Assembly (NCBI RefSeq): GCF_038396675.1
Contig: NC_088924.1
Span: 29,668,501-29,732,500, forward strand
Source of the DNA: Hydra vulgaris
Lineage: Eukaryota; Cnidaria; Hydrozoa; Anthoathecata; Hydridae
Length of the DNA: 64,000 bases
Direction of reading: 5' to 3'
A program made the translations under genes and the position numbers. A model generated the notes under the pieces. It saw only the letters and a program-made list of their open reading frames with translations, was not told the origin of the DNA and made no database searches. This document shows positions 23,153 to 34,354 of the stretch, piece by piece (within the stretch, counting starts at the first letter, position 1; the number at the start of each line of letters is the position of its first letter).

Positions 23153-23554
23153 ATGTCAAATAGCATGCCAGTGCATAAATTTATAAACAAATATAAACAA
23201 CCGGAACCATTTCCTATAGTTTTTAAACCACATAAAAATTTACAGCATCCTGCATTATTAATAAATGGAAGATATGATGTATTTGCACAACACGACATTG
23301 CAATAAAATCTCTATCACATCAATATATTCTTTTAAAGTTTGGTGTAGTAGTTAATAAAGGTGTTGCGTTAGTTTCATTAAAACATGAACTTAAATTAAA
23401 AATGTTAAGTTTACAAGATTGTATAATAGCAGAGTCTGTTGATGATATTATAGTAACAATTGTAAATAAATCTTATTCTGATGTGTTAATAAAAAAAGGA
23501 GATTTTTTTGTTCTGTTAATCTATTGTGTTAATTTTTTAATTTTTTTTTATTAA
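23153..23554 (+). CDS. Polinton dUTPase-like small protein
   Basis: About 133 residues from the ATG at 23153, chosen because TATATATAATAAA stands just before it and an upstream in-frame ATG lies inside that tract. The C-terminal third (VTIVNKSYSDVLIKKGDFF) resembles the last conserved strands of the trimeric dUTPase fold, and the spacing of VVVNKGVALVSL fits a beta barrel. The dUTPase catalytic Asp/Tyr motif is not obvious, so a structural role of the fold is possible. The final residues are unusually hydrophobic (CVNFLIFFY), which may reflect a frameshift near 23500 in a T-rich run. Confidence 0.4.
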   Translation: MSNSMPVHKFINKYKQPEPFPIVFKPHKNLQHPALLINGRYDVFAQHDIAIKSLSHQYILLKFGVVVNKGVALVSLKHELKLKMLSLQDCIIAESVDDIIVTIVNKSYSDVLIKKGDFFVLLIYCVNFLIFFY

Positions 23555-23556
23555 AA

Positions 23557-24200
23557 ATGGAATACAATAATAAAATGTACAATAACATTTATTCAGCTAT
23601 ACCTACTGAGAATAACAATATTTACCCTGTTACTAATTCACCTGAAGAAAAATCATATTGGTTACAAAAAATTGGCGAGATTCAAAAAGAAATAGAGCGT
23701 GAGAGAGAAAAGAGAATAACGCTGAGTAAAAAATATCATAGAGCTGTAAAAATAATTTCTGCAATTGATAATGCATTACTAGCAAGCACTATGGCACTTG
23801 GAACTATTGGAATTGGTTTTTTATTAACAATCATTGCAGCACCAGTAGTTATTGCATGTGAAGGTGCAACATTAGGAGCAGGTGTGTTGTCAATAATAGG
23901 CGGACAAGTTAATAAAAAAATGAATTTAAAAGCAGAAAAGCATAAAAAGATTAAAGTGCTTGCTGATTCAAAACTAAATACAATAAGCAATTATATTTCT
24001 AGAGCTTTAGTAGATGGGCATAGAGATGACAAGGAATTTGAGTTAATACTTGGTGAACTTGAAAAATTTCTGACAATAATGGAGCAAATTAGAATAAAAG
24101 TTAAAAATTGATGAACAAACAAAGTTGTCACTAATCGACCAAGGGAGAGAAGAAGCTATTAAAGTAATTCAAAGTAGGTTTAATAAAAAAATAGTCACTT
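23557..24200 (+). pseudogene. Polinton membrane-segment/coiled-coil protein, frameshifted end
   Basis: Frame 23557-24111 encodes 184 residues: a polar N-terminus, a charged helix (EIQKEIEREREKR), a hydrophobic stretch of about 45 residues with AIDNALLASTMALG and GFLLTIIAAPVVIA, and a lysine-rich C-terminal helical part. Just before its stop the frame shifts, and another frame continues helical residues (QTKLSLIDQGREEAIKVI) to TAA at 24198-24200. Internal ATGs at 23557 and 23575 are both possible starts. No known function. Position among virion genes suggests a membrane-active or minor capsid protein. Confidence 0.5.
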
Positions 24201-24226
24201 AACATTTTATTGACAAATAATAAGAT

Positions 24227-24714
24227 ATGCAACATTTATATCCGTTCTTTTTAGAATGTAGTAAACGTGAAAGAGGTTTGAATAAAAAAAAATATTCGGA
24301 ACTTCATGGATTTGGAAAAGGAGGTTTTATTGTTGATTCAGGAAGTCACTCCATATTTATCACTGATTGTGGAAACTTTCAGATACCATCAACTTATAGT
24401 GATGATGAGAGAAATAAACTTTATAAACTTATTTGGAATGAAGATTTTTATTGTGTAGAAAGAGACATTTAAGAATCACTTAAACAATGAAATAATGTTA
24501 AAAAACAGGATAAATTAAGAATTATAGATAAATATGTACTTCAATTAGAGTGTGATTTCAAAGAAAAAAACTAATAAAAAGTATTTTATCAATGGCACTT
24601 ATATTAAGATTATTAGAAACAAATGATATCATTTATAAAGACTTTAAGATTAAAAAGAATTGTGGAACGTTTAATATTGATTATTTAAATAGTTTGCTAA
24701 AACGTAAAACGTAA
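24227..24714 (+). pseudogene. Polinton conserved protein of unknown function, fragmented
   Basis: The first frame (81 residues) starts MQHLYPFFLECSKRERG and ends in a stop after VERDI. After a stop-rich gap, a frame near 24594-24714 reads MALILRLLETNDIIYKDF and ends NIDYLNSLLKRKT. I take both as parts of one gene. No motif that I recognise. Confidence 0.4.
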
Positions 24715-24755
24715 CGTAAAACGTAAAACGTAACGTAAAACATTAAACACAACAT
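24695..24755. repeat. Short tandem repeat of ACGTAAA units
   Basis: AAACGTAAAACGTAACGT units repeat about three times directly after the preceding gene's stop. Confidence 0.8.
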
Positions 24756-24799
24756 AAAAGTTTATGTTGTATTTTTAATCTTTTTTATATAAAAACAAA

Positions 24800-25690
24800 A
24801 TGTCATTTTTAAAAATTACAGACACTGAAAAGAGAGATCAAATTGTAAAAGAATTATCAGAGAGTAAAAAAAGAATACAGCAGAATGATCTAAGTGAAAA
24901 GATTGGAGATTCTAATTTGCAGATAGACTTATCAAAATTGTACAAACCATTAATTGATAGTCAAATAAAGGAGGATATATCTAAATTGCAAGATCAAGCT
25001 AATCAATTTGATCTTACGTTTTCAAATGCATATCCTCAAATACTTACTTATGGATCTAAAGAAGTACTTCTTATGGATCCGAAGGATCTAATGCCTTCTG
25101 ATGAATTTTTAAAGTTGGGAAAAATTGCAACAGGCTATCGTAGGATGTATACTTATAGTAAAAAGTCTACAGACACTACATTTGGAATACATTCTAAAGA
25201 GGGTAAATTTTTATAGGAAAAGTTCCAATATTAATTAATAATGATGATATAGATATAGATGGAATAAAATACATAGGTACTCCTGGTCTTTGGGAATTAC
25301 TAACAAAGTCTTATCCTAATAAAGGAGTATATAATGAAGATGATCTTCACAATTATCGAGATATAATAATACAAACAGATGCAATTACTACTGAAAACCC
25401 ATACAAACCAAAGTCTTCTCGTAGTGTAAAATACAGAGAAATAATATCGCCTATTTGGAAGGACATAAAAGATAATAGGAATCAAGAGGAAAAGGAATTG
25501 GAGGTAGAGTAAAAACTATAATTCTTCCTAGTGACCCTGATGCATTAGTTGATCGGCTTTATTTGTGTATAGCTGCATGAAAAGCAGGTAACACTGGAGC
25601 AAGAAATGAAGGTGTTGCAATTTGTGATGAATTATTAGGACAAGGTGAAATCGATAGTTCACAGTATAAAGTAATACAAAATCTTTTATA
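24800..25690 (+). pseudogene. Polinton conserved virion-type protein, several frameshifts
   Basis: The open N-terminal part, 24800-25216 (138 residues), is helical and charged (SELSESKKRIQQNDL is typical of its style) and includes a probable coiled coil at residues 10-75. The frame then shifts: TPGLWELLTKSYP near 25280, NYRDIIIQTDAI near 25354, and, after another shift, RVKTIILPSDPDALVDRLYL with an internal TGA, ending VIQNLL at 25690. The order ATPase, small virion genes, this gene, capsid is the usual Polinton layout. No enzymatic motif is visible, so a structural role is the likeliest guess. Confidence 0.5.
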
Positions 25691-25723
25691 ACTATATAAA
25701 AAAAATATATTGTACATAAAAAA

Positions 25724-26242
25724 ATGCTAGTTATTAATAATAGGAGATATATAAAGAAACATGTTGTTGGAGGAAGTGGTATATTTGACAGTTTAATAAA
25801 TTTATTTAGACAAGCAGCATCATCAAATGAAACAAGAGTGTCATCAGCTATGTTGAAAAAGATGGCTGCTACTGATTTAGGAAAAAATGCAATAACTGCT
25901 GCTAAATCAGCAGGAAAAGAACTTTCAAAATCAGCGATTGAAGCTGCTAAATATGCTACAGTTGAAAAAGGAAAACAATTAATTGATAAAGCGTCATCAA
26001 AAATAGCGTCACAACCTGTTAATAATAAAATTGATGAATTAATTTCAAGTTTTGGAGTATCTGAAAGACCTACTTCGCATGGAAAAAATGACGAAGAAGA
26101 GGTAATAACAAATATAAATAAATTGATGATGGGGTCTGTAAAAAAAGCTCCATGCAAAGGTCGCCCATGCAAAGTATCAAATAAAAATGCTGTAAGAATA
26201 GAAGATTTAGTTAAAATGGGACGCGGCCTTCGACTTGCGTAA
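25724..26242 (+). CDS. Polinton small basic virion protein (pVI/pVII-like?)
   Basis: An intact ORF of 172 residues. It starts MLVINNRRYIKKHVVGG, contains a GGSGIFDSLINLF amphipathic-looking segment near residues 15-29, an Ala/Lys-rich middle, and a basic Cys-containing end (KKAPCKGRPCK). A glycine-glycine site of this type is the sort cut by adenain-like proteases, which the element encodes. Placement directly before the major capsid gene fits a minor capsid or core protein. The exact adenovirus counterpart is not established. Confidence 0.5.
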   Translation: MLVINNRRYIKKHVVGGSGIFDSLINLFRQAASSNETRVSSAMLKKMAATDLGKNAITAAKSAGKELSKSAIEAAKYATVEKGKQLIDKASSKIASQPVNNKIDELISSFGVSERPTSHGKNDEEEVITNINKLMMGSVKKAPCKGRPCKVSNKNAVRIEDLVKMGRGLRLA

Positions 26243-26328
26243 ATTTAGCTTTCGTAAATTTTTTTATATCGTTTTTAAAAATCGTCAATCGAAAAATTTT
26301 TTTTTTATATTGTATATAAAAAAATAAA

Positions 26329-27627
26329 ATGACAACTTTTGAAGTATTTAATTTTACAGAACCGATAGAGATAGATAATGGAATTGACAGATATGAAGAA
26401 CATATATATGAACCCATTAATGGCACAAATCTAAATAGTCCTGGAGAAATAAGAATCAGCATTAATGAACAAGATTTGTTAGCACTTCCATTTAAAGCGT
26501 ATCTCTTATTTGAAGGGCAACTTGTTAAAGCTGATGGAACAGCTTATGCTAATGCAGATGCAGCTTATGCTAATGCAGATGCAGCTTATGCTAATGCAGA
26601 TGCAGTATTTAATCGAATAACATACCAATTATCAAACAAAGAGATAGAAGCTGTTTATAATCCAGGTCAAGCAACTACAATGTTAGGAATGCTTAATTAT
26701 GCAAATGACTTTCAATTAGCACAAGGACTAAATCAATTGTGGTATAAAGATACCACATCAACAGCAGTACTTGTTGATAACACAGGGTTTGCAACAAGAC
26801 AAGCATACCTAATTCAGAAACGAACTACAAAAGGGTCATTTTCATTTTGCGTACCTTTAAGACACATTTTTGGATTCTGTGATGATTACGACAATGTTAT
26901 TTATGGTCTTAAACATACAATAACTCTTGTAAGACAAAGTGATGATAATGCAATTTTTAGACTTGCTGGTGCAGCTGCAGGAAAAGTTATTCTTAATAGA
27001 ATACAACTTCTGATGCCAAATTTGATACCATCATGTGAAGAAAAAAAAAGACTTATTGATGAAATTTAAAATAAAGTGACCATTCCAGTAAGTTTTAGAA
27101 ATCGTCAGTGTTATATTGCAAATGTTCAACAAGTTACTTTATTTAATTGGGAATTGCCCTTACATACACCTCCTGAAAATCCTAGATACGTTATTGTCGG
27201 AATTCAAACAAATAGAGCTAACGGTGACCAAACTGTCAATGCTTCAATATTTGATCATTGTGACTTGAAAAATATGTTCAATATGGTTAATAATACCAGA
27301 TATCCTACTGAAGATTATGATTTGTCATTTCCAAATCAGAAAATTTCAAGAATTTATAGGGAAGCATCTATGTTTAAAGAAAAATTTTATGGGATGACCG
27401 AATTGATCGCAAACAGCAACATAAGTCCTTCTGACTATAGAGATTTATACCCAATCTTTGTTTTTGATATTAGTAAACAATCAGAAACATTAAAATCATC
27501 ATCAATACCAGTACAAATTAGAGCAACATTTAATACAGCTGTACCAGCAAATACTCAAGCATATGCTCTTGTATTATCTGATAAGATAATGAAACTTAAA
27601 GCAAATGATATTAAATTTAATAAGTAA
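26329..27627 (+). pseudogene. Polinton major capsid protein (double jelly-roll), one nonsense codon
   Basis: Forms the capsomers in Polinton-type virions. The frame is continuous from 26329 to TAA at 27625-27627 except for a TAA at 27067-27069. The total is about 432 codons, close to the family size. Recognisable blocks: LPFKAYLLFEGQLVKADG, VYNPGQATTMLGMLNYAN, FCVPLRHIFGFCDDYD and WELPLHTPPENPRYVIVG. Near residues 65-87 the heptapeptide AYANADA occurs three times in a row from a 21-bp tandem repeat, which looks like a recent slippage expansion in a loop between strands. Apart from the single stop the gene is well preserved. Confidence 0.8.
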
Positions 27628-27688
27628 ATTTTTGAAAATTAAATTTTTTTTGAAAATTATTTAAACATTTTTTTTTATATAATAAAAA

Positions 27689-28259
27689 ATGTATTATACA
27701 AAGAAAAGTTTAAAAAGTTTATTAAAAGAAAATAACATTTCAAAAACATCTGACAATATCGCTACATTGATAATGATTGCAATGGAAAATGGGTTATTAG
27801 ATAAAGAATCTATTATGGCTGAAGTGAAAAAAGTAACTGAGAAAAAATCAGTTGGAAGACCTAGAATACATCCAGTAAAAATATATATATAATCCAAATG
27901 CGATTGAGATATTAAAAGCTAATTTAGATAAAGTAGATTGGACTTGTTTGTCTAAAAATCCAAATGCGATTGAGATATTAAAAGCTAATTTAGATAAAGT
28001 AAATTGGCGATGGTTATCTGAAAATCCAAATGCAAATGACATTTTAAAAAAGAATTTAGATAAAGTAGATTGGGATATGTTATCTGCAAATTCAAATGCC
28101 ATTGAAATATTAAAAAAGAATTTAGATAAAGTAAATTGGAATTGGTTATCATATAATCCAAATATCTTCACATATGACTATGAAAAAGCTCTCAAATTAT
28201 TCCTTAAAGAACCAGAAAATTATATTGAGATAAAAGCGAGAAAAATGTGGAATTTTTAA
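27689..28259 (+). pseudogene. AT-hook-like leader joined to NPNAI-repeat protein, frameshifted
   Basis: Frame 27689-27892 gives 67 residues ending KKSVGRPRIHPVK, an AT-hook-like GRP core. A frame change in the TATATATATA run at 27884-27893 separates it from repeats of about 25 residues: NPNAIEILKANLDKVDW, NPNAIEILKANLDKVNW, NPNANDILKKNLDKVDW and NSNAIEILKKNLDKVNW, then a divergent NPNIFTYDY unit and a C-terminal cap to 28259. Repeats of this NPNAI...LDK..W..LS form are known from giant viruses of the Mimivirus/Marseillevirus type, function unclear. Whether the two halves were one protein is inference from spacing and the lack of a second start signal. Confidence 0.6.
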
Positions 28260-28390
28260 TTGAAATTCAATTAAAAATTTATCTTTTAATGCAATTGCAA
28301 TATTATATTCTGAAAAATTAAAAAAAAAAAATTCTATATGATAAGAAAAAATATTTTGAAAAATGATATATATAATCTTGACATATAAAA

Positions 28391-31300
28391 ATGGCAAAAA
28401 TAACAGTGAAAGAATTTAAAAAAATCGCTATAGAGCGAGGAATTAAAAATTATTCTAGAATGAGAAGAAGCAAATTAGAAGAAGCGTTATCGCACACACC
28501 TGTTGAGCGCACACTAACGCAATCTACATCAGTGAGTAACACACCGATTGAACAAAGACCATCGCAATCTACAACAGGTTGGCTTATGTCATATGTACCT
28601 GATACAATTAAAAATACAGTGAATACATCTACAAATTGGCTTATGTCATATGTGCCTAACACAATTAAAAATACAGTAAATACATTGACAGCAAAAAAAG
28701 AATCAACTAAAAAAAGTAAATTTAATTCTATTGCCGATTGGATTGGGTCATACGAAAATTTTAGAATCCTTATCATCTTTTCAACAGTTAGGATCAGGTT
28801 GGAGATTTGTTTCTGTTGAAAAGATGGATATCGATTTTATTGAGTATAATCCTATTAAAGCTACATCATATATTCCATTTGATAAAAATTTAGCAACTAA
28901 AAAAGCAATAATTAATACAAAGAATGAAGATAATCAATGTTTTAAGTGGTGCATCACAAGAGCATTAAATCCAACAGCTAAAAATTCTGAAACAGTAGAT
29001 AAAGAGCTTAAAAATCAAGCTGAAAAAATAAACTGGGATAAAATAGATTTTCCTGTATCATAATCAAATCACACAATTTGAGAAGAACAATCAAGATATC
29101 AGTGTCAATGTATATGGTTATGAAAATTCAGAAGTTCATATTTTGCACGTATCAAAGAATAATAATCGCAAACATTTAATAGATTTTCTATTAATCTCAA
29201 ATGGCGAAACCAATCATTACTGTTTAATAAAAAACTTAAGCATATTACTTTCATCACAAACATCAAATAAACGTTGCAAAAAACACTATTGTAGAAATTG
29301 TTTGTTAAGATTTAATTCTGAAGAATCTTTATCTAATCATAAACCGTATTGTAAAACACATGATTCAGTACGTATCGAACTTCCACCACCAAATTCAACA
29401 ATGCAATTTACTAATCACAATAAATCAATGAGAGTTCTGTTTGTAGTATATGCCGACTTTGAAAGTTTTATAAAACAAATTGACACTTGTGAACCCGATC
29501 CGAATGAATCTTATACTAAACAATATCAAAAACATATTCCAAGTTCATTCTGTTATTATATTAAATGTTTTGATAAAAGTTTTTATCAAAGCAGACCAGT
29601 CACATATACTGCAAGTAGTGAAACAGATGATGTTGCACAAATTTTTGTTGATAGTTTACAAGAAGATATTAAGAAAATTTGTTATATGATTAAATTTCCA
29701 AAGAATATGATATTTACTTCTGAAAGCAAGCATGATTTTAATGCAGCAACTGAATGTCACATTTGCGGAAAAGATTTGGATAATGATAAAGTACGTGACC
29801 ACTGCCATATTACAGGAAAATATAGAGGTGTGCTCATCAAAGTTGTAATTTAAATTATGAAATTCCAAAATTCTTTCCAGTACTATTTTACAATTTATCT
29901 GGTTTTGATTCTCACTTATTTATAAGGAAATTATCAGGAGGGAAATTGAGTTGCATACCAAACAATGAAGAAAAGGTATATTAGTTTTTCTAGAGAAATT
30001 AAAGTCGATGAGTATATTAAAGAAGGTAAGAAGTTTGAAGTTAAACGTGAGCTTCTTTTTTTAGATAGTTATAGATTTATGCCTTCTAGTTTAGATGCTT
30101 TATCAAAGAATTTAGCAAAAGACCAGTGCAAAAATATTGGAAAATTATATTCAGGGAAACAATTAGATTTATTACTAAAAAAAGGCGTATACCCCTATGA
30201 TTGGGTAGACTCTGTTGATAAATTTAATGAAACCCAATTACCAGCAAAAGAATTATTTTTTTCAAAATTGAACGATGAAGATAAAAGTGATGAAGATTAC
30301 TTACATGCACAAACTGAATGGAATGAGTTTCATTGCAAAATATTTAGAGATTATCATGACTTGTACAACGTTTTAGATGTGCTTTTACTAGCTGACGTCT
30401 TTGAAAATTTTAGAGATGTTTGTATGAATTGTTATAAATTAGATCCTGCTTGGTATTATACATCACCAGGATTAGCTTGGGATGCAGCATTGAAGAAAAC
30501 AAAAGTAAAATTAGAACTGTAGATTACGATATGATCCTAATGATAAAGAAAGGAATAAGAGGTGGAATCATTATGATATCCAATAGGTTAGGATGACGAA
30601 TATGACAAAAGCAAAGAATCAACATTCATACAATATCTAGACGCTAATAATCTATATGGATGGGCAATGAGTAAACCACTTCCAACACATGGTTTTAAAT
30701 GGATGGACGAAAATGAAATAGAAAACTGGAAATCAATTACATGTATACTAGAAGTAGATTTAGATTACCCTGAACATCTACATGATGAACATAATGATTA
30801 TCCACTTGCACTTGAAAGATTAAATACCGATAAAGTTGAAAAATTAGTCCCCAACTTGAATAATAAGAGAAAGTATATAGTACATTATGAAAATCTAAAA
30901 TTATATGAATTATTAGGATTAAAATTACTAAAATTCACAGAGGGATAAAATTTGAAGAAAGAGCATGGCTCAATGAATACATTGAACTAAATACAAACCT
31001 TAGAACTAAAGCAACGAATGATTTTGAAAAAGACTTTTTAAACTCATTAACAACTCAGTATTTGGAAAAACAATGGAGAACATTGAGAACAGAGTTGATA
31101 TTAGATTAATAACAGACAGAAATGAAGCTATTAAACTAGCATCAAAACCAAACTTTGAAAGTAGAACAATATTTGATGAAAACTTAATTGCAATACATAT
31201 GAAAAGAACAAAGTTAAAATATGCTAAACCAATTTACTTAGGAATGTGTATATTGGATTTGAACAAAACTCTAATGTATGAATTTCATTATAAATACATA

Positions 31301-31881
31301 AAGAAAAAATATGCTGATCGAGCAAAACTATTATTCACAGATACAAATTCTTTAGGATACGAAATTAAAACAGAAGACTTTTATTCCGATATTTCTAAAG
31401 ATATTGAAAGCAAATTTGATACAAGTGAACTTAACCCAAAACACCCAGCAATTAATAATGTAGGATTTAAAGTTGGTCTTAATAAGAAAGTAATAGGAAT
31501 GTTTAAAGATGAGGCTGGAGGAGCACAAATTGAAGAATTTGTAGGACTCAGATCAAAGTTGTATTCTTACAATGTACACGGAAAAGATAACAAAAATGTA
31601 AAGGAGTAAAGAAAAACGTTGTTAAAAAGTATATAACACATGAAGATTACAAAGATTGTTTATTAAATAAAAGAGATCTTATTAGGAAAATGAATGTAAT
31701 AAGATCATATTCACATGAAATTTACACAGAAGAGATCAATAAAACAGCATTAAGCGCAGAAGACGATAAAAGAGTTATTTTAGAAGATGGAATACACACA
31801 TTAGCATATGGACACTACAAACTAAACGAAAATAAGACAATAGGACAATTAGGAAAAGAGGTAAAGGAGCCCAAGGGGTAG
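28391..31881 (+). pseudogene. Protein-primed family-B DNA polymerase, many frameshifts
   Basis: Replicates the element. Segments in order: an N-terminal SAP/Rho-N-like helix pair (ITVKEFKKIAIERGIK) and two copies of a 20-residue unit beginning NWLMSYVP/GWLMSYVP; the polymerase leader (LGSGWRFVSVEKMDIDF); a C2H2 finger (HYCRNCLLRF); exonuclease I (VYADFESF); a CHICG...CHITG zinc motif; exonuclease II (NLSGFDSHLFI); exonuclease III (YHDLYNVLDVLLLADVF); motif A (QYLDANNLYGWAM); motif B (FGKTMEN); and motif C, which reads FTDTNSLGY with Asn where the second catalytic Asp belongs. At least six frame changes are seen (near 28750, 29065, 29850, 29960, 30525, 30950, 31070 and 31610). Clearly non-functional, family certain. 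Confidence 0.93.
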
Positions 31882-31929
31882 GGGAGCCTAAAAATTATTT
31901 TTTGAGAAAAAAATAATTTATAAATAAAA

Positions 31930-32357
31930 ATGGAAAATATTTATAAACTTGTCAATGTTGAAGGAATAATTCTACCTAATGAACCAATAACAAATTTTCA
32001 ATTGATCAACGCAGCAAAAGTATTAAAAATAAAAAATTTAAAGGTGTATTTGTAAGAGATCAATTACCAAAAAATGCACAAAGAAAAGAATGTGGAATAT
32101 TAAATACAGGAGATTCGAGTACGCAAGGATTTCACTGGATTTGCTGGTACAAAGATAGAGATAAAAAACTAAGTTTTGACTCTTATGGGCTACCACCTTC
32201 TGTTGAAATTGTTAATTATTTAAAAAGTCCTGTTTATTATAAAAGTCAAAGAATTCAATTTGGAAATACTTCATTCTGTGGACACTTGTGTCTCTATGTT
32301 TTAAAAAAACTAGATGAAGGATATGATTTTCAGAATATTATTAATAATCTATGGTAA
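31930..32357 (+). pseudogene. Adenain-like cysteine protease, one frameshift
   Basis: The virion maturation protease of Polintons. The first frame (MENIYKLVNVEGIILPNEP) shifts near 32040 and continues GVFVRDQLPK to the end, NNLW at 32354. The catalytic residues are visible: His in GFHWICWY, acidic Asp in FDSYG, the oxyanion Gln in RIQFGN and the nucleophile in FCGHLCLYVLKK. Length of about 140 residues is somewhat short for the family but all key residues are present. It is followed after 21 bp by the fibre-like gene. Confidence 0.85.
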
Positions 32358-32377
32358 TTTTCTTCTTTATATATAAA

Positions 32378-33632
32378 ATGCCTGTTGATAAACTCGGACG
32401 TACAACAATTTATTCAATTACAAGTCGAGTAGTTTCAAATGGATTAACAGCATCTCAAGCTGATAGTATGTTTATTAAAAGAAATGGACAAAATAATGCA
32501 ACTAGTAATATTGACATGAATACAAACAAATTAATAAATGTAGCAGAACCTACAATTCCAAATGATGCTGCTACAAAGTATTATGTTGACACAATAATAC
32601 TTAATCCTAGCAGTTTAGAAATAGTACCAAATTCAAGTTTAACATGCATGGGAGTAAAATCCCAGACTCTTGAACCAAGTACTGATGGAACAGCAGTTTT
32701 TAATCAAAATAGTGGTCCTGGTATTCTCAGAAAACTATGGTTAGAATTTAAAGGAACAAACCCTAATGGAAGTGTATCAAGTAACGTATTTATTAGGATA
32801 TATGCAGATCATACGCTTTGCATAGGAAGTATAGCTTGTGATTTATTATTCGCTCCACTTGGTGGACCATTTTATACTAACACTTTACAAGGTTGTAATA
32901 TGCATTCTAATATTGAATTAGGGGGATACTTTACACTTGATTTACCATTTAAAAATAATCTAAAAATTGAATTAAACAATAAAACTAGAAATCCACTTAC
33001 ATATTCGTTGCAATCTTTTATTACAATAAGTTCAACGCAACAAGCAAATATTTCATTAATACCCCCATTTATTTCAGATCTTAAACTATACTCATCCACA
33101 TTTAGATATTTGAACACAACTTATGGTAATGAATATATATTATTGAACACTGCAAGTAATAGAAATGGTGTTTATTTAAAATATATTAGAATGCATGTTA
33201 TCGGTAAATCTGGAAATTGGTGGGAATCAAGAGTACGGATGTATGACGGAATCGATTCTCCTAAAAATAATGACTCAGTTATTCAACCTTGGACACCCCA
33301 TAACTATAGTAATTTATTATTTCCTGGATACGAAAATAATAGCAGATGTATATATTGCTCATCTGGTTTAGTAGATTTTTATTTATCTTCATGGAATGGA
33401 ATTAATATTACTTCATTTGCCAATAGATCATCTGGACTATTGTGTCAATCAAAGCCAAAAATTGATTCTACAACTACTATTTCTTTTTACAGAAATTTTG
33501 GTAAAAATGACTCCATGCCTAGCGTTACTAATGGTTGAAGATTAGTAGTAACAATAAACTCTGGTGATGAGCAAGTTGGGAAATCTGGAAGTTTTTCTGA
33601 GTTAAAAGGAGTAATTAACTTTTATGCGTAGC
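32378..33632 (+). pseudogene. Polinton fibre/penton-like surface protein, one nonsense codon
   Basis: The ATG at 32378 was chosen because TTATATATAAA directly precedes it. The N-terminal part (NATSNIDMNTNKLINVA, NDAATKYYVD) is the tail-fibre-type shaft motif seen in phage and Polinton fibre proteins. The C-terminal two thirds form a beta-rich domain (GPGILRKLWLEFKGT, IRIYADHT) that recalls DUF2961-type jelly rolls. TGA at 33536-33538 interrupts, then the frame continues in phase to TAG at 33630-33632, inside the right terminal repeat. It would act in cell attachment by analogy; that is inference. Confidence 0.65.
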
Positions 33633-33866
33633 TAAGTTCGAAGAACTACTTCTTATGAGTCTGAAAGACCTAATGCAAAGTAGATTTCATTTACGCTTAG
33701 GCTTAGATTTCACCTTATAATTATAATGAATACCATGTCATTCTAGTTGAAGAGATCTCATAATATACATGTTGAAAAATGGTTGAAATGTATCATACTT
33801 TCTAGCTCACACAAAAAAATCAAAAAAAATCAAAAAAATGAGCCAGAACCCGCTTTTTATACTACT
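33605..33866. repeat. Polinton right terminal inverted repeat
   Basis: Inverted match of the left terminus, about 260 bp, ending in ...TTTTTATACTACT. Its inner edge codes for the last residues of the fibre-like protein. Confidence 0.9.
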
Positions 33867-33872
33867 CCCCGT
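33867..33872. repeat. Polinton target-site duplication, right copy
   Basis: CCCCGT, identical to 16244-16249. Confidence 0.85.
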
Positions 33873-34345
33873 TGTTTTAATACATGCTTGTATTCGCCTT
33901 GGCATTGATTCAATTAAGTTTTCAATCATCTTGATTGGTATTTCTAGCCACAGTTTGGTCAGTTCTTGTTTGAGCATTTTGTGACTAGTTAGTTGCTTTT
34001 TTGTTAGTTGATAATCCGTCCAGCTCCATAGATTATCGATCGGCGTAAAGTCTGGTGATCGTGCTGGCCAAGGCATAAGCCGAATTTTACTTTTAAGAAA
34101 ATAATCAGTGATTTAATGTGATGTATGGCATGGAGCACTGTCTTGTTGAAATAACCAGTTTTGATCAGCCTAGAACAAATCGCGACTAGGGGTAAACGCG
34201 TTTTCCAAAATATCGCGATACTCATACTGGTTTAATCTTCAATCGTATATTTTATGATAGCCAACGCCAGAGCCTGATATACATCCCCATATGTCGACGG
34301 AACCACCAGCTTTTTAAATACGGCTTAGTACCCGAGAAAAAAATC
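33867..34345 (-). pseudogene. Tc1-like transposase, C-terminal half (right part of the split copy)
   Basis: The minus strand reads GGSVDIWGCISGSGVG near 34310, QQDSAPCH near 34145 (second catalytic Asp), and RLMPWPARSPDFTPIDNLWS near 34085-34025 with the third catalytic position region, then a C-terminal helix (NLIESMPRRIQACIK). The frame runs to the Polinton border and resumes at 16249. Two frame breaks near 34120 and 34240 show that it was already decaying. The N-terminal half is missing beyond 34345. Confidence 0.8.
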
Positions 34346-34354
34346 CGGCCAATA

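Noticed and set aside
24695-24755. Possible CRISPR-like direct repeats
   Set aside because: The units are short, contiguous and without spacers. This is a simple tandem repeat in a eukaryotic mobile element.
33807-34076. Tc1 ORF appearing to end inside the Polinton terminus
   Set aside because: The last codons are read-through into the inverted repeat. The true frame continues in the left flank.
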